A DNA stretch of 18,720 bases from Bacillota bacterium (GTDB lineage Bacteria; Bacillota; UBA4882; UBA8346), in contig JAEZJK010000092.1 of assembly GCA_023415835.1 (NCBI GenBank), forward strand, positions 1 to 18,720, given 5' to 3'. The notes beneath the pieces are model-generated. The model had not been told where the DNA came from and did no database searches. It saw only the letters and a list, made by a program, of their open reading frames with translations. This document shows positions 1 to 7,273 of the stretch, piece after piece. Both the position numbers and the translations under genes were made by a program. Numbering within the stretch: position 1 is the first letter of the stretch; each line of letters opens with the position of its first letter.

Positions 1-67
1 CTTCACGAAGCAACTCTATCACGACTTTGGTTTTAAATTCTGCTGTGTATTGATTTCTCTTGTTCAT
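1..67 (-). CDS. IS3-family transposase OrfA, N-terminal fragment (partial)
   Basis: Twenty-two codons are visible before the window edge, starting at an ATG at 67-65. The peptide opens MNKRNQYTAEFKTKVVIEL. The pattern of a basic start, then YT.EFK.KVV.E.L, is the classic beginning of the helix-turn-helix OrfA of IS3-type elements (IS911/IS150-like). OrfA normally binds the element ends and is joined to the DDE catalytic OrfB by a programmed frameshift; neither can be checked here. No clear Shine-Dalgarno precedes the ATG. A TATAAT lies only 7 bp upstream, which would make any transcript from it almost leaderless. The gene is cut by the window edge, not necessarily broken. Confidence 0.65.
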   Translation of the reverse strand, partial: MNKRNQYTAEFKTKVVIELLRE

Positions 68-118
68 GTTCACATTATAACTTATTTTTTCTTTTTTGTG
101 TCTCACCCTATGGGAGCA
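1..118 (-). mobile_element. IS3-family insertion sequence, 5' end only
   Basis: The left edge carries the start of an insertion sequence that runs off the window. The outer end is probably near 118, where the minus strand begins TGCTCCCATAGGG, a TG-starting, GC-containing terminus typical of IS3-type inverted repeats. The transposase reading frame starts at 67. Only about 18 bp separate this end from the stop codon of the neighbouring substrate-binding protein gene, so the element lies directly downstream of that gene and has the same orientation. The other end, the target duplication and the OrfB part are not visible. The IS3 family call rests on the OrfA N-terminus. Confidence 0.6.
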
Positions 119-136
119 TTATATTTAATTCATGAT

Positions 137-1168
137 TCATTTCACTTTATCTAGCTCAGGCAATTTTAACTCCCTTAAAACCTCATTTAACAAATGTAAA
201 TCATATATTTGAGATAAATCAGGCTTATCCTTCCCTAAAAAGCCCAAATCATAAGCGCGTTCTGCTGAAACATATAAACTTTGCGGCAAAGGATCGTAAG
301 TCAAATTCAAATTCTCAAATGCCCGATTGATGATTTTTTCTGGCAAGGGACTACCGGTGATCTTTTTTAATTCTTGATTCAAGCGCCTAATAGCCTCCGT
401 TTTATTGGCGTTTAGGTTACGGGTTATCTGAACATGAGCCTGAAGCCACTTTTTAACTTGCTTCGGATATTTTTTTAAATAAGTTTGGGTGGCGATAATA
501 TGTGCAGTTACAAATTGCCCCTTAGGCCAAAGGCTGCGTTCATCAAGAAATACTACACCCCCGGCTTCATCCACCAACCGGCTAACCCAAGGTTCAACAG
601 TCCAAGCGCCGTCGATTTCCTTCTTCAAAAATAAATTGAGTTGATCAGGGTTGGCTATTGGCAATACCTCCACTGTACCCCCTTGCTCCTGAAGTTTAAA
701 ACCATTGTCTTTCAAATAATGGCGCAAGGCTACATCTTGAGTGTTTCCAATTTGAGGCGAGGCTAACTTCAACCCTGCTAACTGTTTTACATCCCCTATG
801 CCCAAATCCGAGCGGATCACCAACGCCGCTCCACCACTGGCTGAGCCGGCAATAATCTTTAATAAAGCCCCCTTCGTTTTAAGATAACCGTTAATAGCAG
901 GATTAGGCCCGATATAAGCCAGGTCAAGTTGCCGGGCAAGCATTGCTTCGATTACCGAAGGCCCAGCATTAAAAATAAATTTTTTAATTTCAATTTCTTT
1001 ACCCAAAAATTTTTGAAAAGTCCCATCGGCTATTCCAATTACCGCTTGAGCATGGGTAATGTTTGGGAAGTATCCCACCCTGATGGTTTCTTTTTTAGGC
1101 GCCGCCAGGGACGGTATTGCTACCAAACCTAGTATTAAAGCTACAATTAACCAACGATGCTTAAACAA
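137..1168 (-). CDS. ABC transporter substrate-binding protein, SsuA/TauA/nitrate (NMT1-like) type
   Basis: This exported binding protein of 343 residues is probably the recognition subunit of an importer for sulfonate-, nitrate- or thiamine-precursor-like ligands; the ligand cannot be read from sequence. Residues 1-23 form a signal peptide (basic MFKHR, hydrophobic core, cleavage near SLAA) with no lipobox cysteine. The mature part starts with the family pattern IRVGYFPN.THAQAVIGIA, followed by the ligand-lobe stretch DLAYIGPNPAINGYLK. The start codon is TTG at 1168-1166, supported by GGGAGGGG about 7 nt upstream. Permease and ATPase genes that usually follow such a gene are absent: an IS3-type element starts about 18 bp after the stop. 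A candidate sigma-A promoter lies at 1227-1256. Family confidence is high, substrate unknown. Confidence 0.85.
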   Translation of the reverse strand: MFKHRWLIVALILGLVAIPSLAAPKKETIRVGYFPNITHAQAVIGIADGTFQKFLGKEIEIKKFIFNAGPSVIEAMLARQLDLAYIGPNPAINGYLKTKGALLKIIAGSASGGAALVIRSDLGIGDVKQLAGLKLASPQIGNTQDVALRHYLKDNGFKLQEQGGTVEVLPIANPDQLNLFLKKEIDGAWTVEPWVSRLVDEAGGVVFLDERSLWPKGQFVTAHIIATQTYLKKYPKQVKKWLQAHVQITRNLNANKTEAIRRLNQELKKITGSPLPEKIINRAFENLNLTYDPLPQSLYVSAERAYDLGFLGKDKPDLSQIYDLHLLNEVLRELKLPELDKVK

Positions 1169-1226
1169 ATAATACCCCTCCCCTAGTTTCTCTATCAGAC
1201 ACTGCTATTGCCATTTAACATTAGGT

Positions 1227-1256
1227 ATAGTATTCATCTACTCGGGGAAAGGTCAA
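1227..1256 (-). promoter_or_regulatory. Candidate sigma-A promoter for the SsuA-like gene
   Basis: On the minus strand a TTGACC -35 box (1256-1251) is followed after 18 bp by TACTAT (1232-1227). It lies about 60 bp upstream of the TTG start of the substrate-binding protein and downstream of the terminator of the previous gene, so an independent transcript is plausible. Seen by eye only. Confidence 0.5.
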
Positions 1257-1269
1257 AGTCATTTTTTAA

Positions 1270-1298
1270 ATAAAAAAATCCGGTTTTGATTCCGGATT
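1270..1298 (-). terminator. Rho-independent terminator after the CheX/HD-GYP unit
   Basis: Read on the minus strand, AATCCGG and CCGGATT form a 7-bp stem around a short loop and are followed directly by a run of Ts (TTTTTTTA). It sits 31 bp past the stop of the HD-GYP gene and so separates that unit from the substrate-binding protein gene. Confidence 0.75.
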
Positions 1299-1328
1299 AA
1301 GATTCTTAACTAAAGCTCCTTAACTTTA

Positions 1329-2444
1329 TTAGTTTTTTTCGACCATTTCATAAACCTTTTCTGATTCCTCTTGCTCCAAAGTATTTTGGATATAAGTTTG
1401 AATATATTGTCCGTCATACAAATTAATTCGGACCGGTGGTTTTACCATCTCCCCGTTTTGAGCAAGATAAATGCGTATTTCGGGGCGGAAAGGCGCGCCT
1501 TGGTTAATTCCGATTACTTTTGCGGTTTCACCGGTGTTTAGTTTTACCATACTGCCGATTGGATAAATTGCCATACAGGCAACGAAAGATTTTAAGATTT
1601 TAATATCAAAAAGGTGTGGTTGGCCTAACAAATTTTTCAAAGCATCATAGGGAGTCATCCGTTTACGGTGTTTCCGAGGGGAAATACAAGCGTCATAAAC
1701 ATCGGCGACAGCGATAATTTTCCCAAATAGGTGCATATCCGAACCCTTAATTCCTTTCGGGTATCCGCTACCATCAATCCGTTCGTGGTGTTCATGGATC
1801 CCCCGAAGGATCGCTTCGGAAAAATTCCCGGATTGTTTCAAAAGCTCCACGCTCAAATCAGGATGGCGTTTAATCTCCGACCATTCTTCCGGAGTAAGGG
1901 TTTGACTTTTATCATATAAACTATTATTAATCTGTGTCATGCCAAAATCATGTAATAGAGCTGCTAAACCCAAATCTTTCTGTTCCTGGCCGCTAAGTTT
2001 CAATTCCTTACCGATAATCATCGCCAAAATAGCAACATTGGTTACATGCGAAAATAAATAATTATCATGGGTCTTGATATGGCTTAGATTTAAAAGCACA
2101 TTAGTATTTAATTCGATTTGAGAATCAAGATCGCCAACCATTCCGCGGAATAAATTCGGGTCAATATCCTTGGCGTCTCCGGAGGACATGATGCTTTGGG
2201 TAATATTAACAACCCGATCACGTGCTGCGGCAACTTGAGGCGCTATAACCGCTTCTTGTTGGTCTTTAAGGGATATAGGCGGTTCTTCGACTTCTACTTC
2301 ATTAAACCCCCAGAACTTTAACTTAGTTATTAATTCTGCCGTTAAGATTGTATCTTTGTTTAATAAAAGAATTCCGTTGGTTTGCATTATATCTTTGGCC
2401 AAAATCATCCCTGGAACCAGGGCTGGAACTTGAACCAATTTCAT
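1329..2444 (-). CDS. HD-GYP domain protein, probable cyclic-di-GMP phosphodiesterase
   Basis: A 371-residue cytoplasmic protein expected to hydrolyse cyclic di-GMP. The N-terminal part (1-56, MKLVQVPALVPGMILAKDI onward) is the small beta-rich module often found before such domains. The HD-GYP domain covers about 125-290: LLHDFG with the metal-binding H165-D166, then HHERIDGSGYP at 219-229, the HHE and GYP signatures that separate this group from plain HD proteins. Residues 294-345 (YPIGSMVKLNTGETAKV and RP.IRIYL) are the usual C-terminal extension. There is no receiver or membrane segment. GGAGG sits 8 nt upstream of the ATG. The gene begins 14 nt after the CheX-like gene ends, so they are one operon. 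The catalytic residues are intact, so activity is likely. Whether it acts in motility, biofilm or development is not visible. Confidence 0.9.
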   Translation of the reverse strand: MKLVQVPALVPGMILAKDIMQTNGILLLNKDTILTAELITKLKFWGFNEVEVEEPPISLKDQQEAVIAPQVAAARDRVVNITQSIMSSGDAKDIDPNLFRGMVGDLDSQIELNTNVLLNLSHIKTHDNYLFSHVTNVAILAMIIGKELKLSGQEQKDLGLAALLHDFGMTQINNSLYDKSQTLTPEEWSEIKRHPDLSVELLKQSGNFSEAILRGIHEHHERIDGSGYPKGIKGSDMHLFGKIIAVADVYDACISPRKHRKRMTPYDALKNLLGQPHLFDIKILKSFVACMAIYPIGSMVKLNTGETAKVIGINQGAPFRPEIRIYLAQNGEMVKPPVRINLYDGQYIQTYIQNTLEQEESEKVYEMVEKN

Positions 2445-2458
2445 ATAATTTCCTCCAT

Positions 2459-2932
2459 CTATTGCCGATCTGCTTCCCTTAAAGCAACATAAATATGGAT
2501 TTCACCGAAATCAGTCGTTACTGGGATTACCAAAATTTGTAAATCCTTTATTGAAACCTTGACTTCCTTTCCCATGAATAAAGAAGGAGGAGTAATATTA
2601 CAACAAAATCCATTATTGCCCAATTCAGTTGCGGCATTACCGGTAATAATATTACCGAGTTCACTGATGGCGCTCTTAGCAATTTCATCAAAATCAGTAA
2701 TTGGTAAGCCCATCAGCATAACCGAAGCCAATTTTTGGGCGGTATCCGTAGACATACTATAAATTACCTGCCCTAAAATATCACCGGTCACCCCAATTAC
2801 CGTATTTACATCCATTCCAGCAATAGGAGAGGAGGCTAGGCTCAAGGATCCCTTAGACACCTTAGTCTTCCCTACCTTTTCCAAAACCATAAAAGCCGCT
2901 GAAACAAAGGGATTAATGAATTCTACTTTCAT
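2459..2932 (-). CDS. cheX: CheX-like chemotaxis phosphatase domain protein
   Basis: A 157-residue protein of the CheX/CheC phosphatase fold. CheX proteins dephosphorylate CheY-P or other receiver domains. The start MKVEFINPFVSAAF is the standard CheX beginning. The catalytic pair of the E-x-x-N motif is present in SELGNIITGNAATEL (E91, N94). Length matches the family (about 155 residues). The open frame extends upstream to a GTG at 3007, but the family alignment and GAGGTG 4-6 nt upstream favour the ATG at 2932. It is cotranscribed with the HD-GYP gene. No other chemotaxis genes are nearby, so its partner receiver is unknown. The symbol follows the family; membership is well supported, the cellular role is inferred. 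Confidence 0.82.
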   Translation of the reverse strand: MKVEFINPFVSAAFMVLEKVGKTKVSKGSLSLASSPIAGMDVNTVIGVTGDILGQVIYSMSTDTAQKLASVMLMGLPITDFDEIAKSAISELGNIITGNAATELGNNGFCCNITPPSLFMGKEVKVSIKDLQILVIPVTTDFGEIHIYVALREADRQ

Positions 2933-3007
2933 GGCACACCTCATGAATAGAATATTATTAGTTATTTTTTCGGCGCGGATTTCTTTTCTCCTCCTTATTA
3001 TCGGCAC

Positions 3008-3359
3008 GTTTTATAAAAAAACAAGTTTTTTTAATGAAAAATTTAACAAAATTCTAGAGATTAAACTGATTGCACCGTTTTAGGACTATTTGTGTAAGTT
3101 AAATAATTTAAATTAAAAATTTCTTTTTATCTCAATCTAAAAATAGATATACTTATCGAATTCTGGCTTAAAAAACATTTTAAATATCGAAAGAAACCAT
3201 TTTCACTAGTTGCTTTTTTCAAACTTTTTTCGGTAAACATTCTCAGTGTTAATCTGCTCATAATTCACCTTTTCTAAATTATCCCCCGGCCCTTTCAGGC
3301 AACAGCAAGGATGAAAATACGATCAAAGTTTGATATTCACTCCTCTTGCCTCTATGATT
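3008..3359. other. AT-rich intergenic region between the CheX-like and L,D-transpeptidase genes
   Basis: This 352-bp stretch is very AT-rich. It should carry the promoter of the cheX unit near 3000-3060 and the 3' end of the transpeptidase transcript. I see a possible 44-residue ORF at 3127-3261 (listed separately) and a small palindrome ATCAAAGTTTGAT at 3322-3334. I see no convincing U-tract terminator and no RNA gene. Confidence 0.5.
3127..3261 (-). CDS. Possible small basic protein of 44 residues, function unknown
   Basis: On the minus strand an ATG at 3261 opens 44 codons ending in TAA at 3127. AAGGTGA lies just upstream of the ATG with a spacing of about 3-4 nt, which is short but usable. 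The product begins MSRLTLRMFTEKSLKKATSE, is rich in Lys, Arg, Ser and Phe, and ends SISISIFRLR. There is no clear membrane segment and no family I recognise. It lies downstream of the L,D-transpeptidase gene in the same orientation, about 100 bp past its stop. An ORF this short in AT-rich DNA can arise by chance; the ribosome site is the main support. Confidence 0.3.
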   Translation of the reverse strand: MSRLTLRMFTEKSLKKATSENGFFRYLKCFLSQNSISISIFRLR

Positions 3360-4523
3360 TTAATCCGGGACATAATATAAGTATAGGATCCAGGCTGCTT
3401 CATCCCATTGATAGCTAAACGCGCTATAATCGCTAATCAACGCTTCCGGATCGACCCAAAATTCGCCATTGCTGTATTCACCAGCTAGACCGTAACCATC
3501 AGGTCCATTAATTATCAAACCCGGTTTTGGCAGCTGTTTTTCTTCAAACCATTTACAAATTCTTGAGTGATTGATTAAAATTTTGTGGCCGCTTCCAAAC
3601 CGCCCCGCTTCATCAATTTTATCCCCATTAATCAAAACTTTTATGGAATTGACTGTCAAGGTATTCAATGCCTGATCCCATTTCAGTTTCTGTTGTACAC
3701 CCCCTAAACTACTCAAAGGATCCCAAAGAAAATATCCTTGAAACAGGCCATCATCAGGCATTATAATCGAAGGGTTATTTTTAGCAAAAAAATTATAGCT
3801 AAGATATACTTGGTTATTCCAATAAAAACCATCAATTTCCCTATTTTGCCTGGCACCATCGATTTTTATTTTCCTAGGGACCATTATGGTTAATGGTTTC
3901 TTCGCAGTGATTAAATAATTTAAAGCTATCAGGTGCGGTTGAAATACCCAATTTAATTCGGCTAAAACTTCTTGGACTTTCAGTTCAAGATTAAACCGAT
4001 GATATATATCGGGATAAATTTCAAGCCAAGCCTGATTTACATGATCGATCATGCCTTTTACAGTTAAATAGTTTATTTTAACCCCTGTCCCGACAGGTAC
4101 GATTGTAAATAGTTCTTCAATTTCATGGTTATCCATCCGAAAACAACCCATAGAAACAGGGGCGCCGATAGACCAGGCGGCAGAATTTCCATGAATGCCA
4201 TATCCTTTATTGTTCAGGCCCATCCAATACTTCCCTAATGGGTTGTTAGGCCCTGGCGGGATGGCTGGACGATCCTCCGGATACCAGGTGGGATTAATCA
4301 CTTTATTGATAATTTGAAATTCTCCTGTCGGGGAAGGGCTATCCGCTTTTCCCACCGCAACTTTATAGGTTTTAAAAAGTCCACCGTTATGGTATAAGTA
4401 AAGCCGGCATTCAGGAATGTTAATCATGATCTGCCACTGAATTTCTTTTGCCAAAGTAGGTATGGTTCCCAGTAGTAACCCTAGGCATAAAAAAATAACC
4501 CTAGCAAATCTTTTCTCGAGCAT
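3360..4523 (-). CDS. Exported L,D-transpeptidase (YkuD domain)
   Basis: A 387-residue secreted enzyme expected to form 3-3 peptidoglycan cross-links or attach proteins to peptidoglycan by L,D-transpeptidation. Residues 1-25 form a signal peptide (MLEKRFARVIFLCLGLLLG core, cleavage near TLAKE). The YkuD domain covers about 29-155: the core SPTGEFQIINK at 64-74, then HGNSAAWSIGAPVSMGCFRM with H111, catalytic C127 and R129. The family motif HG...S.GC.R is complete. The remaining 230 residues contain two beta-rich stretches, each with a short VYLSYNFF- or EFWVDPEAL-like segment, resembling the repeated copper-amine-oxidase-N stalk module common in Bacillota exported proteins; that part is tentative. 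GGGGGG upstream of the ATG (spacing about 8) is an unusual ribosome site. It lies 80 bp downstream of dinB. Confidence 0.88.
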   Translation of the reverse strand: MLEKRFARVIFLCLGLLLGTIPTLAKEIQWQIMINIPECRLYLYHNGGLFKTYKVAVGKADSPSPTGEFQIINKVINPTWYPEDRPAIPPGPNNPLGKYWMGLNNKGYGIHGNSAAWSIGAPVSMGCFRMDNHEIEELFTIVPVGTGVKINYLTVKGMIDHVNQAWLEIYPDIYHRFNLELKVQEVLAELNWVFQPHLIALNYLITAKKPLTIMVPRKIKIDGARQNREIDGFYWNNQVYLSYNFFAKNNPSIIMPDDGLFQGYFLWDPLSSLGGVQQKLKWDQALNTLTVNSIKVLINGDKIDEAGRFGSGHKILINHSRICKWFEEKQLPKPGLIINGPDGYGLAGEYSNGEFWVDPEALISDYSAFSYQWDEAAWILYLYYVPD

Positions 4524-4603
4524 TAAATAAACCCCCCGAATAATTCCTTATAGCTTACGCAGGGGGTATTTAAATATTCACTTGACTTACAATATTTTTA
4601 TTG

Positions 4604-5824
4604 TTAGTTATTCCCGGATTCGCCTTTGGTAACCTTCGGATCAACTTTCTCCTTAACCCGAAGCACCGTCCCTTTAGTGACAATTTCCTCACCAAAACGG
4701 TCCCGAAGGCGATCCATGGCTTGGTGAAGTTTTTCTAGGCTAATGTCTTTGGTTGCTACCGGTTCGTTAAAAAGGCCCAACTGCAACGATTGCCTGTTAT
4801 CAAAACCACTTACACTAACCCCTATTAACCTAACCTTCCTGGATCCCCATTGGGCTTCACCTGCTAACCGGAAGGCTTCCTGGTATATTTCCTCTTCAAA
4901 ATCAGTTGGTTCAGTTAAAGTGACCCGCTTGGTTAGGGTTTTGAAATTATGATCGCGAATTTTAACCGTAATTACCCGGCCCCTTAGGTTACACCGACGT
5001 AACCTTCGCGCCACTTGCTCAGTAAGCCAGAGTAGTACTCCGGCCAAAAATTCCTGATCATCGGAATCGTTTTGAAAGGTTATCTCGTGCCCTACGCTTT
5101 TGGTATCGGCATCGGTTATAACCATTCGGTCGTCTAAACCATATGCTAACTGGAAAAGTTGTTGGCCGGACTCTCCGAATTTTTTAACCAGAAGGTCCGG
5201 ATTAACACGGCGCAGCATTCCAATGGTACGAATACCCATCGCAATTAGTTGCGTTTCGGTTTTGGGTCCTACACCCCAAATTTTCCCTACCGGAAGATCC
5301 TCTAAAACTTGAGCCACATTATCTTCGCTAATAATAACAAAACCGCCCGGTTTTTTCAGATCGGAAGCAAGTTTAGCCAGGAACTTGTTAGGCGCTAACC
5401 CGGCTGAGGCGGATAAACCCAACTCCGTACCAATACGATCCACAATTTCGCGTCCGATTTTTTCCGCTGGACCAAAGAGTATCTCACAACCGGTTATATC
5501 CAAAAAAGCCTCATCAAGCGAGAGCGGTTCCACCAAGGGGGTATACTGGTTCATAATCTTCATAATCTCCCTCGAAATTTCGGCGTAACGCCTCCCTCGC
5601 ACCGGCGTAAAAATACCATGGGGGCAACGGCGAAAAGCCTCCTTCAGAGGCATTGCCGAATGAACCCCAAACTTCCGGGCTTCATATGAACAGGTAGAAA
5701 CTACCCCCCGTGAACTAGGATCGCCCCCGACGATCACCGGTTTACCCCGATAAGCCGGGTTATCGTGCTGTTCGACTGCTGCATAAAAAGCGTCCATATC
5801 GATATGCAGAATTTTTCGAGCCAT
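4604..5824 (-). CDS. dinB: DNA polymerase IV (Y-family translesion polymerase)
   Basis: A 406-residue Y-family polymerase that bypasses damaged bases. The palm metal-binding residues are present: D9 in HIDMDAFYA, and D104-E105 in PLSLDEAF. F13 is at the steric-gate position. SCSYEARKFGV-type finger residues (STCSYEARKFGVHSAMPL, 43-60) and the helix-hairpin-helix segment LPVGKIWGVGPKT (177-189) are typical. QLGLF at 348-352 fits a beta-clamp binding motif. A charged tail of about 20 residues follows. AGGGG lies 7 nt before the ATG. The gene is divergent from the lacI-type gene. A perfect LexA-like palindrome is found about 230 bp upstream, so SOS control is possible, although at an unusual distance. 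Identification is secure. Confidence 0.95.
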   Translation of the reverse strand: MARKILHIDMDAFYAAVEQHDNPAYRGKPVIVGGDPSSRGVVSTCSYEARKFGVHSAMPLKEAFRRCPHGIFTPVRGRRYAEISREIMKIMNQYTPLVEPLSLDEAFLDITGCEILFGPAEKIGREIVDRIGTELGLSASAGLAPNKFLAKLASDLKKPGGFVIISEDNVAQVLEDLPVGKIWGVGPKTETQLIAMGIRTIGMLRRVNPDLLVKKFGESGQQLFQLAYGLDDRMVITDADTKSVGHEITFQNDSDDQEFLAGVLLWLTEQVARRLRRCNLRGRVITVKIRDHNFKTLTKRVTLTEPTDFEEEIYQEAFRLAGEAQWGSRKVRLIGVSVSGFDNRQSLQLGLFNEPVATKDISLEKLHQAMDRLRDRFGEEIVTKGTVLRVKEKVDPKVTKGESGNN

Positions 5825-6050
5825 GATATACCCCTGGCCATGATCTATAACCTATTGTACTTGGATTCAAATGTCAGGAGACAGGAGCCCAAGAGGCAAG
5901 CTAATGATCGAAATCCCAAGCCGTTCACGGTTTTATATGACTCTTGGCTTCTCAAATCCTATCTTCTGCCTTTATGCAAGACTTATAAAACTTCGCTTAC
6001 GCTAACGGATCCTGGTTCCCCGGCTCCTCTTCTTAATAGATCTTCGCACA

Positions 6051-6064
6051 CGAACCGATGTTCG
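6051..6064. promoter_or_regulatory. LexA/DinR-type SOS box candidate
   Basis: CGAACCGATGTTCG is a perfect CGAAC-N4-GTTCG palindrome, the core of the SOS box known from Bacillota. On the minus strand it overlaps a TTGACG that could be a -35 box (6068-6063); the matching -10, GAAGAT at 6045-6040, is weak. It would control dinB with a leader of more than 200 nt. The same bases could also be a simple RNA hairpin (ACGAAC, loop CGAT, GTTCGT). Confidence 0.5.
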
Positions 6065-6194
6065 TCAAGGGGGAGAACCTAAACCAGCCTTAAGTTAAAA
6101 CATTAAAACAAACCGAAAGTAAAAATTTTTTTAATAAATGGTTAAAATTTTTCATTTCCAAAAAAGGAATTTAATGATCCATTTAGAATATATT

Positions 6195-6213
6195 TATCAT
6201 AAACGTTTGTTAA
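6195..6213 (+). promoter_or_regulatory. LacI-family operator O1 over the start region of the regulator gene
   Basis: AAACGTTTGTTA at 6201-6212 has the dyad AAACGTTT and matches, base for base, the copy before the glycoside hydrolase gene. It lies directly after a TATCAT -10-like hexamer (6195-6200) and about 20 bp before the regulator's ATG, so binding there would block the gene's own transcription. The -35 (TTAATG, 18 bp upstream) is weak. Confidence 0.7.
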
Positions 6214-6232
6214 AAAGAAAATAGAGGAAACC

Positions 6233-7225
6233 ATGACAACCATCAAAGATATTGCCCGCAAAGCCGGAGTAGCTCCCAGCGTGGTATCAAGGGCTTTAAA
6301 CAATAAATACGGGGTTAAGGAATCAACCAAAGAATTAATCCTGAAGTTGGCCCGAGAGATGGATTATTATCCAAATACCGCTGCACGAAGCCTGGTAACA
6401 AGAAAAACCGAAACCATCGGGATTATGATGGCTGATATTTCCGAACCTTATTATTCTCAAATCATTAGAGGCATGGATTATATAGCTAACCAGACGGGAT
6501 ATACTTTGTTGTTTTCAAACTCCTATGAAAGCATTGAACATAATAAGGTGCTTCAAAAAATGATCAATGCCGAGCGGGTTGATGGGTTAATTATCGTAGG
6601 AAGCAATATTCAGGAAAAGAACTTTTCATTAACCCTTTTTGATCAGGATATTCCATTTGTATTGGTGGAAAGGAGTTTTGCGGATCCCCGGGTCAATTGT
6701 ATATGGGTGGATAACGTTAAGGGCGCTTACTTAGCTACCAAATATTTGATCGAGAAGGGCCATCGCAATATCGCCCATATTACCGGAAATTTATATTACC
6801 AAGTAGCTTTAGACCGTATCGAGGGTTACAAAAAAGCCCTCCACGAAGCCGGTATCAACTATTCAGAGGAACTGGTCGTATCAGGCAATTTTATTTGGCA
6901 GGGCGGCTATGAAAAAACGAAGGAAATTTTAAGGCACCATCCGCAGTGTACAGCGATGTTTGTTGCTAATGATGTGATGGCATACGGGGTCTTACAAGCC
7001 ATTGCCGAGGTTGGTTTAACCGTACCGGATGACCTTGCGGTGATTGGCTTTGACGATCTGGAGTTTTCCGGTTTAACCAATCCGCCGCTAACTACGATTC
7101 ACCAACCCCGCTATGAACTGGGCCAAAAATCGCTGGAATTATTAACTGCCATTCTTCGGGGCGAACGGGAAAGCGGAGTCAAAATCTCTTTGGATCCGGA
7201 GTTAGTAGTTCGTCGGTCCGTATAA
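6233..7225 (+). CDS. LacI-family transcriptional regulator, probable local sugar repressor
   Basis: A 330-residue DNA-binding protein. Residues 2-24 form the LacI helix-turn-helix (TTIKDIARKAGVAPSVVSRA), followed by the hinge helix about 47-58 (YPNTAARSLVTRKT), which inserts into the minor groove at a central CG. A periplasmic-binding-protein-like sensor domain fills 60-330, with the usual TIGIMMADISEPYYSQIIRG start and DDLAVIGFDDLEFSGLTNPPLTTI near 270-290. AGAGGAAACC precedes the ATG. The gene heads the plus-strand sugar cluster, and three copies of a CG-centred palindrome fit it as operator: before itself, before the next gene, and inside that gene. The effector is probably a plant-cell-wall oligosaccharide or its monomer, judged only from neighbours. 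Confidence 0.93.
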   Translation: MTTIKDIARKAGVAPSVVSRALNNKYGVKESTKELILKLAREMDYYPNTAARSLVTRKTETIGIMMADISEPYYSQIIRGMDYIANQTGYTLLFSNSYESIEHNKVLQKMINAERVDGLIIVGSNIQEKNFSLTLFDQDIPFVLVERSFADPRVNCIWVDNVKGAYLATKYLIEKGHRNIAHITGNLYYQVALDRIEGYKKALHEAGINYSEELVVSGNFIWQGGYEKTKEILRHHPQCTAMFVANDVMAYGVLQAIAEVGLTVPDDLAVIGFDDLEFSGLTNPPLTTIHQPRYELGQKSLELLTAILRGERESGVKISLDPELVVRRSV

Positions 7226-7243
7226 AAATTTTATGGTTTTTCG

Positions 7244-7256
7244 CAAACGTTTGTTA
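7244..7256 (+). promoter_or_regulatory. LacI-family operator O2 before the glycoside hydrolase gene
   Basis: CAAACGTTTGTTA lies in the 48-bp gap between the regulator and the hydrolase gene. CAAACGTTTG at 7244-7253 is a perfect 10-bp palindrome. It is 8 bp upstream of the ribosome site AAAGGAGG, so bound repressor could stop initiation or block read-through from the regulator gene. A TATAAA at 7221-7226 may be a -10 box, but no good -35 is visible. Confidence 0.72.
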
Positions 7257-7273
7257 CCAAAAGGAGGATTTTC

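Larger units (their letters stand above)
5825..6232. other. Divergent intergenic region between dinB and the lacI-type gene
   Basis: No gene is supported in these 408 bp. The dinB-proximal part (about 5870-6090) is more GC-rich than the AT-rich lacI-proximal part. AGCC(C)AAGAG at 5886-5895 can pair with CTCTTGGCT at 5941-5949, enclosing a CCG/CGG hairpin at 5921-5930. AGGAGCC at 5883-5889 can instead pair with GGCTCCT at 6022-6028. These two pairings exclude each other, which suits a structured dinB leader read on the minus strand. A LexA-like site sits at 6051-6064 and a LacI operator at 6200-6212. A 105-codon plus-strand frame here has no ribosome site and no recognisable protein. Confidence 0.45.

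Noticed and set aside
2998..3005. GCCGATAA on the minus strand upstream of cheX, the exact -10 octamer of sigma-28/SigD promoters.
   Set aside because: No TAAA -35 lies at the required spacing of about 15 bp; the nearest is about 24 bp away. The octamer alone is not enough to claim flagellar-sigma control.
3322..3334. ATCAAAGTTTGAT as part of a terminator for the L,D-transpeptidase gene.
   Set aside because: The loop would be too small for the full dyad and the downstream run (GTATTTTC) is poor.
5870..6030. A c-di-AMP (ydaO-type) riboswitch on the minus strand, suggested by GGAGCCGGGGAACC and GTTAGCG-TAAGCG.
   Set aside because: The other conserved blocks of that riboswitch are missing and the order of the matching pieces is wrong.
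5765..6082. A 105-codon plus-strand frame between dinB and the lacI-type gene.
   Set aside because: It starts inside dinB on the opposite strand, has no ribosome site, and its composition looks like a translated non-coding stretch.
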